Below are positions 57,178-64,000 of a stretch of 64,000 nucleotides of DNA, one piece after another. Source of the stretch: Malurus cyaneus samueli. Taxonomy: Eukaryota; Chordata; Aves; Passeriformes; Maluridae. The notes beneath the pieces are model-generated. The model made no database searches. It was not told where the DNA came from and saw only the letters and a list, made by a program, of their open reading frames with translations. The position numbers and the translations under genes were made by a program. How positions within the stretch are numbered: position 1 is the stretch's first letter; each line of letters opens with the position of its first letter. The DNA is taken from contig CM019229.1 in NCBI GenBank assembly GCA_009741485.1, positions 2,204,203 to 2,268,202 of the forward strand, given 5' to 3'.

Positions 57178-60100
57178 GGCTAATGACACTTCCTTATGCT
57201 TACATTTCATTAAAGCTCTGAAATGGCTGAAGATCAGCCCGCACTGAGCATGCTCCGGGGTGGAGGCTGCACCCATGGAGTGAGATGGATTTGTGGCTGG
57301 AGGAGGGATAGGCCTGGAGTCAGGACCTGGAGGGACCCGCAGCCGGGATGGAGGTAGGGCAAACCCATCGGTTCCTTGCTGTGCCCCTGGGCTGGGGGAG
57401 CCAGGAGACCGGATGGAGTAAAAACTGTTGGAATGGATTCAAAAGCAGCGCAGTTAAACCACTGACACGAGATGGCTTCAAACGCTTCCTGCGGATCCGC
57501 GGGGAGGGGTTTGGAATACTGACCTTTGCTGGCTGGCGGGCCTGCGGGAAGAGGGGACCTGGCTAACGTCAGGCTGGGGACATGAGGTGACAGCAGGCAG
57601 GGGCTGCGGCCAGGGCTGAGCCTTCATATTGGCAGGCACGTGATCGCGTCTCATCGTGGGCTTGGGAGCTAATTATTATTAATGGGGAGCCTCGCAGGGC
57701 TCAGACCTGCTCCGAGCGGTTTAAAGCCAGATCCGTCTGGGATTGTGGGAGGGTGAAAGAATGTTAAACTCCAACTCCCCTCTTTCAGACTTATTCTGCA
57801 TTCCAGTGATAGCAAACAAACCTTGCCACATCAGGTCCTCCAAACTGGCATGGAGAGGAGGGAATATGCACATTTATTCCTTTGGCTGGGAGATTTTCTG
57901 TGCTTCTTGCAGGGGTTTAATGTGTTGGTGAGTGGGTTGGGGGGAAGGCAGTGTGAGTTGTGCTAGGTTGGGCTTTTGGATTTCATCCGTAGTTGCCAGC
58001 TTTTTACAAGGAATGTGTAAGCACCAGCAGGTATGTGCTGCATGAGCCGATTGACTCCCGTTGTTGTACAAGCACGCTGCGGGGTGAGGTGCCAATAAAA
58101 CATTTACATTGGCTCTGGATGTTGGTGTGAGCGAGGTGGAGGGGAGCTCTGAGCTGGTGTGGAGCAGGGGGACCTGAGCCCTCCTTGACCTGTCCCCTCA
58201 CCCATGGAAGGTGTGACACGGGGGCCCAGCCATGTTCCAGCCTGGCTCTAGGGACAGGTAAGGCGAGGGGTTTGCTCACTCAGGGCATTGGGAATCCTTG
58301 GGTGGTACAGAATGATTGTGTTTGACTTTTTGAACAGAGCTCTCTGTGATCACAGGCTGGCTGCGTGCCCTAAGGTGGATCAGCTCTTCCTTCAGGGCAC
58401 CTCTGGCCACTTTTCACAGTTTAGGGGGTGGCGGACAACAGTCTGATTTTATTGCTGTGTCCCAGTGATGGGCATTCTGCATGATGAGTCAGTTCATTAC
58501 CTAAAGTAATTTACCTGTTTATTGCCTGGTTCCATCTTTCTTGTGAACCCAACTCTTCCTCGGTGCTTTCTGGGCCTGTTCTGCTCCATCAGCCCAGTGC
58601 TGAGCTGGTGACCAGATTGCTTACTGGGCTTGCTTTTATGTTCCCTGCATAAAATCCTGCTGGAGCCCAACTTGCTGGCCAGGCAGAACTTCTCCTACTC
58701 TTTAATGGTCACTGGCTTGTTTATGGCTGGATGAATGCACAAAGAAAAGCGTTTCTGTAAAACAAACAGCACTGTGATTGTACAGCGAGAGGGAAAAGGG
58801 GTTGATTTGCTTTGGCTCAGACGGGGGCTGCCTTTTATGGCTTTGCAAGAATTCACCCCGGTGGCTTTTCCTCCTTGTGTGACTCTGGCAGAGGAGGTGA
58901 GCTCAGCCCTAAGATTTCATGGTGGGGTCTGGTTGCCTTGATGAGGAAATTTGACTTAATCAGTTTCAGCTGCTGGAAAGCCACTGGTGTGCTAATTCCT
59001 ATTGTGCTGGGGGAAGGTGTAAGGTAGCCTTAAAGACCCACTGCCACCTTATGGCAGTTGCTGAGAAGCAGCGTCTGTGGAACCAATTCTGTACACACAT
59101 CATGCTCGCTCTATTTCTCCGCTCCTCTTAACCAGGGATATTTGCATGGAGGCAGGAGCTTTGTTTTTACAGAGTTCATCTGCTCCTTCTGTTCCTCGTA
59201 GAGATTTGATACAAGTCAGCAGGATGGCTGGGAGAGCCGTCAACGGTGCTGTTCTGTAGGAGCTCATGATTTGGGGAGAGACACAAAGGCTTCGTGGAGC
59301 CCTGATCCTCTTCCAGCGAAGAACTTGCTTATTTTCATGTCAGTGCCTTAATCCTTAAAAAAAAATAGGTGTGAGGTCAAAGAACAGGGACACGCTGAGC
59401 ACGTGAGGCTCGTTGGCAGGGTCTCCAGCGCTTGTTGCAGCAGGAGGAGGATGGAATGTGCACAGCCATTTTCCCAGCCTGCTGCTGGCAGGGCACTGCA
59501 GGATGGCTCTGCGCTGAGAAATGGGGCCACCGTCCCCAAATAAACCAACAAAATGTTTGTCTGTGGAGCAGTGAGTGTGCTGGAAGCAGGAGCCTGCTTG
59601 CTGTGCTGAGGGTAGAAATGCTGGGTTTAGGATCTTTCTCCAGCAAAGTATGTTTGTACTGTGGGACCTCTTGATATGCCATAGCTAAATGAAGGGGAGA
59701 AATGGTGGATTTAGAGTTCCAAAATAGAAGGAGCTGTGGTTACTCTAAGTTAAAGCTGAAGGAATTTATAATTGGGAACTGTGAGGAATACAGTATGTTC
59801 CAAATTACAGCTGTCTGGCCAATATGCTGCTAAATAAAGTTCTAGGATTGCCCTGTAAATGAAATATTCAACGCATATTCTTATCAAAACATAGCAACAT
59901 CTCCCAGAGCGCTCACATCTCGATTGCTGTCCAAGAGGATCTTTTTTCTTTTCCTTCTTTTTTTCCTTTTTAGCATGTATGGCGTACTCAGTGTAGGATC
60001 CCAGGGAACATTTCTTGTTTCCTAGTAAATAAAAACAGTTTTCAACACTGCTGGGGGAAAGGGTAGAGGAAGGGAGATGGCTTAGAAGCTTTGGGGGAAA

Positions 60101-63100
60101 AAAACAGGTTTTGAAAGGTAAGGAAAGCTGTGATTCTGAAAGATGCACTGACTGCCTTTTCTTTCAAGGCTGTTTCCTGATGTGGAGGTGGACACTGGAG
60201 GATACTGGGAACACCCGGTGTGTCCTGGGACATTCTGATTAAGAAATGTCCTATATTATGGTTGAGGAGGGGGAACATTTGAACAGCTTGAGGTGGAGCT
60301 GCGGAATGGTTTATAGCAGTGCAGAAACAAATCAGGATTCCAGCAGAAATGTTCATCTTGTATCCAAAGGCCCTTTAGCTTGTTGTGCTTTTGGAATTGC
60401 TTCTGAGGAGGCTGAAAGGGAGCATCAGATTTGATCAGCTGGAGGGTCTGCAAGAAAAGGAACCTGATGAAAAAAATGGAAATTAGGAAAACCCTCTGTA
60501 TTTTGCAGAGCTAAATATTGTTCTTCCTATAAAAAGAAAAACCTCCCTTTGCCTCCCACTTGGGCTTCCCCTGCAAGGGAGCTGTGAAAATGCTGGACTT
60601 AATGGTGTCATTAAGCAAGAGCCCAGAGGAACCTGGTGTCCTTTGAGAAGGGAGGTGTTTGTGCTGCTCCTTTCCTCCTGAAAACGTGGGATTTCTGAGA
60701 GGGATGCTCGAGCCTTCCATCAGAGAAGGGAGGCCAGAGAGCCACGGAGTGAAAATACCTTGTAATCTGTGGGCCTGGGTGGGAATGTTTGGAAGGGGGA
60801 TGTCGGGCTGGCGATGCCAGCTTGGTGAGAAGCTGCTGGAGAGCACTTGGGTTAAATAAAGGGCATGGCTTCACAGGGCACAGCCTTGTTCTCATCCTCC
60901 ATCACAGCCAAACTGCATCCACAGCCGGCCTGGAGATGGCTCTGGGAGTGCTGGTGTGCAGCACCCGGCCCCTGCCAAGGGGTACATGGGGGTCCTGGGT
61001 GGGAGGCACCTCTCCCACAGCCCATGGCTGTGCCCTGGGAGCTTTTCCTCCTTTTGGGTAACATAAATGTAAAGTTCCACTGACTGACACCCAGGCATCC
61101 CCCGTGGCAGGGATGCTGCCACACTGCTGATTGATCGCTTTACTCAAGTTGGTTGTTGAAGCATCTGCAGTGCCCTGATGAGCTCTGCTTTTTCCTTTTT
61201 GTTTCTAAACACTGTTTAGTGCTTTCAAGGATGGCCATGAGATGTGAAAAGCGTCTCTGGTAGCATCTGCTCGCAGTGTATATTTAACCTCAGCAGTGAA
61301 AACATGTCTGGTGTGGAGATGCGGTGGGGAGGCTGCGGCTCTGTTGCTGTTCTCCGGCGTTATTTTATCTCGGAAAGGGAATGTTGACTGTGGTGGATCA
61401 TTGACACTGCCTTTGTTAATATCTGCGTTTCTATTTCTGGGCTTTTAATGAAAGCTTGGTAATTTCATGCTGCAAGGAAGGGCAGTGCGTCAACTGTTTT
61501 AAAGCCATCTTTGGTTTGAAGTACAGTAATCTTTTGATGCGGTGGATAATGCAACTTGTGTCTGCACAGCCGAGGTTTGTTGCTTTTGTTTGGGGATTTC
61601 TGAATTTGTCTTTAAATGAGTTACCTCTATACCTCTCAGTGATGGAGAGAAAGGCCAAGAAAATCTCATTTTGTGTATATTAAAACTTAAGATTCACATC
61701 AAACGAAAACCCAGTGGGTGAAAGAGTGATCCTTTCTTTATGCTGTCACCTCAAATACTCCTTGCCTATGAATTTCAATCATCTCGATTTAGCCTTGTGT
61801 GTTTTAACTGTTTCACAGTGAAACTTCTCCAGAGTGTGGAGAGGCAAACAACATCCCCATAGCCGAGGGAGATCTACAGCAGCTCTTTGCTGTTTTAATT
61901 GTTGCAGCTCTGCAAATGTGCCTGGCCACGGTGATGAGAGAGCTGCCGGGACTGGAGCAAACGTGGCTTGTGGATGTTTGCAGCCGGGCAGAGCCGGCCA
62001 TGGCGCTGTGCTGTGCTGAGGCCTGGACTCTCCTGCTGCTGGGGCAGGACAAACATCATCCCCAGGCTCTTCCAAACCTCCCCATGGATTTGGATGGCAG
62101 CTTTTTGCTCCCTGCAGTGCCGGCTGCTCCCTGCCCTCCCAGCTCACTGTCACACACTCCACTCGCCTTCACTTCAGTTTCTACTCTTAAAGAGAGTTCT
62201 CTCTTAAGGAGGACGCTCTGCTGTGCTCTCCTCTTTTGGAAAGCTGCTTTTCCTCTGGCCAAGAGCGCACGGGTGGTGCCACAGGGCCATGGCGGAGTTT
62301 CCTCTTCCTTCTGGCCTCCTCTCCGGAGTTGCTGGCCGCCCTCCCCCTGCTCGGGGGGAGGTTCTCCAGCCTGACACCGGCTCCAGCAGCCTCCTGCTCC
62401 TGCCTCCGAGAAATGCCAGTCTTCCTTGAATCCCTTCCAGCCAAGCTCTGCTTACAGATGTTCCTGCGAGCTGCTCTGGCAGTTTTACTGGGAGCCTGAG
62501 CAGATATGAAGGTTGCCAAGAGTTTATGCTTAATTGTGAAGTGGAACAGAGACAAACTACTTTTATTTTGAAGCTAAAATTTCTTCTGTTATCTTGCTGG
62601 CTGGGCCAGCAGTATTGTAGGGTTTGACATAGGCTGAGTTTAGAACTCCTGCACCTCATAATGCTCTGTCCCTTCATTAGGGTGAGGATGAGGATGGATC
62701 CATGAGGATGTCCCTTCATTCCATCCCCTTCTGCTTTTCCATGACTGTGTTCATGATACCCTTTTAAAGTCAGTTGTACCAGGTCAGGTTATTAATCCCC
62801 CAAGTGAAAATTACTCCCTTTCACATCAGCAGTTCAGATCTTGAAGACGCTGCCTTGGACACTGCTCACAGCATCCGTTTAACCCATGTGCCTTCATCCC
62901 AGCTCTCAGAGGTCGGGGGCTTTGTTAAGCACGACAAAATCAGCCCAGGGACATCCCCAAGCCACTCACATCCCTCCCCATCCCTCCTGCCTCTCCTTTT
63001 CCCACGGGCAAGTGCTACTCTTGAAGGCCACGAGACAGCACTCCGGTTTAAAAAGCTTTCTCTTTTTTTCAGGCGAGTGATCAGTTTTGAGGCCTGGCGC

Positions 63101-64000
63101 CCTGTCAGAAAGTTGACAGATGATCTGCATTACCGGTGCGTCCCCGGGATGCCCGGGATAATCGCGCTCCAATGGACGCCCTGGAGCCGGCAGGTTCTCT
63201 GTGAAATGGCTGCAGTGGAGGCAGCAGTGAAATGGGCTCTTCTGGGCATGCTCACTCTGTAGAGGGAGCTTTATCACATGAGCAGAAACTGAATCACTGC
63301 TCATGAGGATCTGGAATATGCAACTCTTGGAGTCTTCACCAGAAGAAGACACCAGCTGCCCGCAGGTACCGCAGGGTCCGTGCAGCTCCTGGGCCTGGCG
63401 AGGCCCTGGCAGGGCAGGCTGTGTCCTGCTGGGGAAGGATGGGCCTCGGAGAGGAGGAGCAAGGCCGGGGAATCATGGCCGGGGTTATTTGTTCATTTGT
63501 TTCGATATTCCTGTGCCTGGCTGCGGTGGGCTGGATGATCCATCCTGCTGGGATGATCCATCCTGCTGGGATGGGCATTCCAGGGGCCGTGCCGTGCGCT
63601 TGGAGCGGCCTCAGCACCCGCCATGGCCACCGGGAAAACGCGGGCTTTGTTTCCTTGTGCCTCTCTGTTTGTCTTCTGGGGTGGGGCAGCTTGCTGGGGT
63701 TGGTTTGGTTTGGGGGTGTTTTTGGTATTTTTAGAGTTTGTTTGTGCTTTTGAAGTTTCTGGAAAATTCTCCCAGGAGCCTTGCCCGCTGGTGGCTCTGA
63801 TAAAAAAAAGGAGCAAAGCCTGGGGTGTCTGAGCTGCTCGAAGGCTGAACTTCTACAGGGGAGGAGAGGGCCTGTGGCCACATGGCACCTCCTCACTGCT
63901 TCTCTTTTGACAGCCTCTGCCTGTGGCTCACTGGGGTGGAGACGAGAGCCAAATATTTTACAGGAAGAAAACAATCCTTTTATTTGGGGTGACTTCCTCC
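57178..64000. other. EHMT1 intron 1, no gene recognised
   Basis: Intronic sequence to the window end, with a pyrimidine tract near 59941-59974. No EHMT1 exon 2 is recognised. Confidence 0.5.

Larger units (their letters stand above)
17154..64000 (+). other. EHMT1: EHMT1 intron 1 (incomplete)
   Basis: The intron opens with GTGAGT and does not close in the window. I scanned the translated frames for EHMT1 exon 2 and 3 products (acidic and lysine-rich tracts, a NGYILNKPAL-like stretch) and found none. I recognised no other gene either. A long first intron is usual for EHMT1 in vertebrates. Repeats within it are listed separately. Confidence 0.7.

Noticed and set aside
19676..64000. Further EHMT1 exons or a nested gene in the intron
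   Set aside because: No translated frame resembles later EHMT1 segments (acidic region, ankyrin repeats, SET domain) or any other protein that I know.

Overview
This is vertebrate nuclear DNA, most likely from a passerine bird. It contains several truncated CR1 LINE 3' ends of the avian type (the reverse strand begins TCACAGAATCACAGAAT). It also shows the gene order ARRDC1 then EHMT1 on the same strand, which is conserved in vertebrates. Exons are short, introns are long, and there are no bacterial-style operons. Almost all open reading frames in the window are chance or shadow frames.

Layout: (1) 1-7035 is the end of one contig. It holds an intronic 35-bp minisatellite, the last coding exon of ARRDC1 (683-747), its 3' UTR and the ARRDC1-EHMT1 spacer, and it becomes very error-rich near its end. 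(2) 7036-7060 is a gap of 25 N. (3) 7061-16560 starts a second contig with ARRDC1 exons 4 to 8 (numbered after the human gene), then repeats the last exon, 3' UTR and spacer already seen at 1-7035. The simplest reading is an overlap between neighbouring contigs that was never merged, not a biological tandem duplication. The second copy has many single-base deletions, which also break the ARRDC1 reading frame. (4) 16850-17840 is a CpG island with the EHMT1 promoter and coding exon 1 (17133-17153, seven codons, M-A-T-V-D-A-E, then a GTGAGT donor). (5) 17154-64000 is the first intron of EHMT1, still open at the window end. It carries a degenerate motif array, a 1.2-kb minisatellite of 29-30-bp units, five clear CR1 fragments and a weaker sixth, several microsatellites and no other exon that I recognise.

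The two genes are unrelated in function. ARRDC1 is an alpha-arrestin adaptor at the plasma membrane that recruits NEDD4-family ligases through PPxY motifs and TSG101 through a PSAP motif. EHMT1 (GLP) is a nuclear histone H3 lysine 9 methyltransferase. They are simply head-to-tail neighbours. I found no new multi-gene system. The most useful observations are the contig-overlap artefact, the structural disagreement between the two copies, and the repeat arrays beside the EHMT1 promoter. Family assignments rest on protein similarity recognised from memory; no database search was run.
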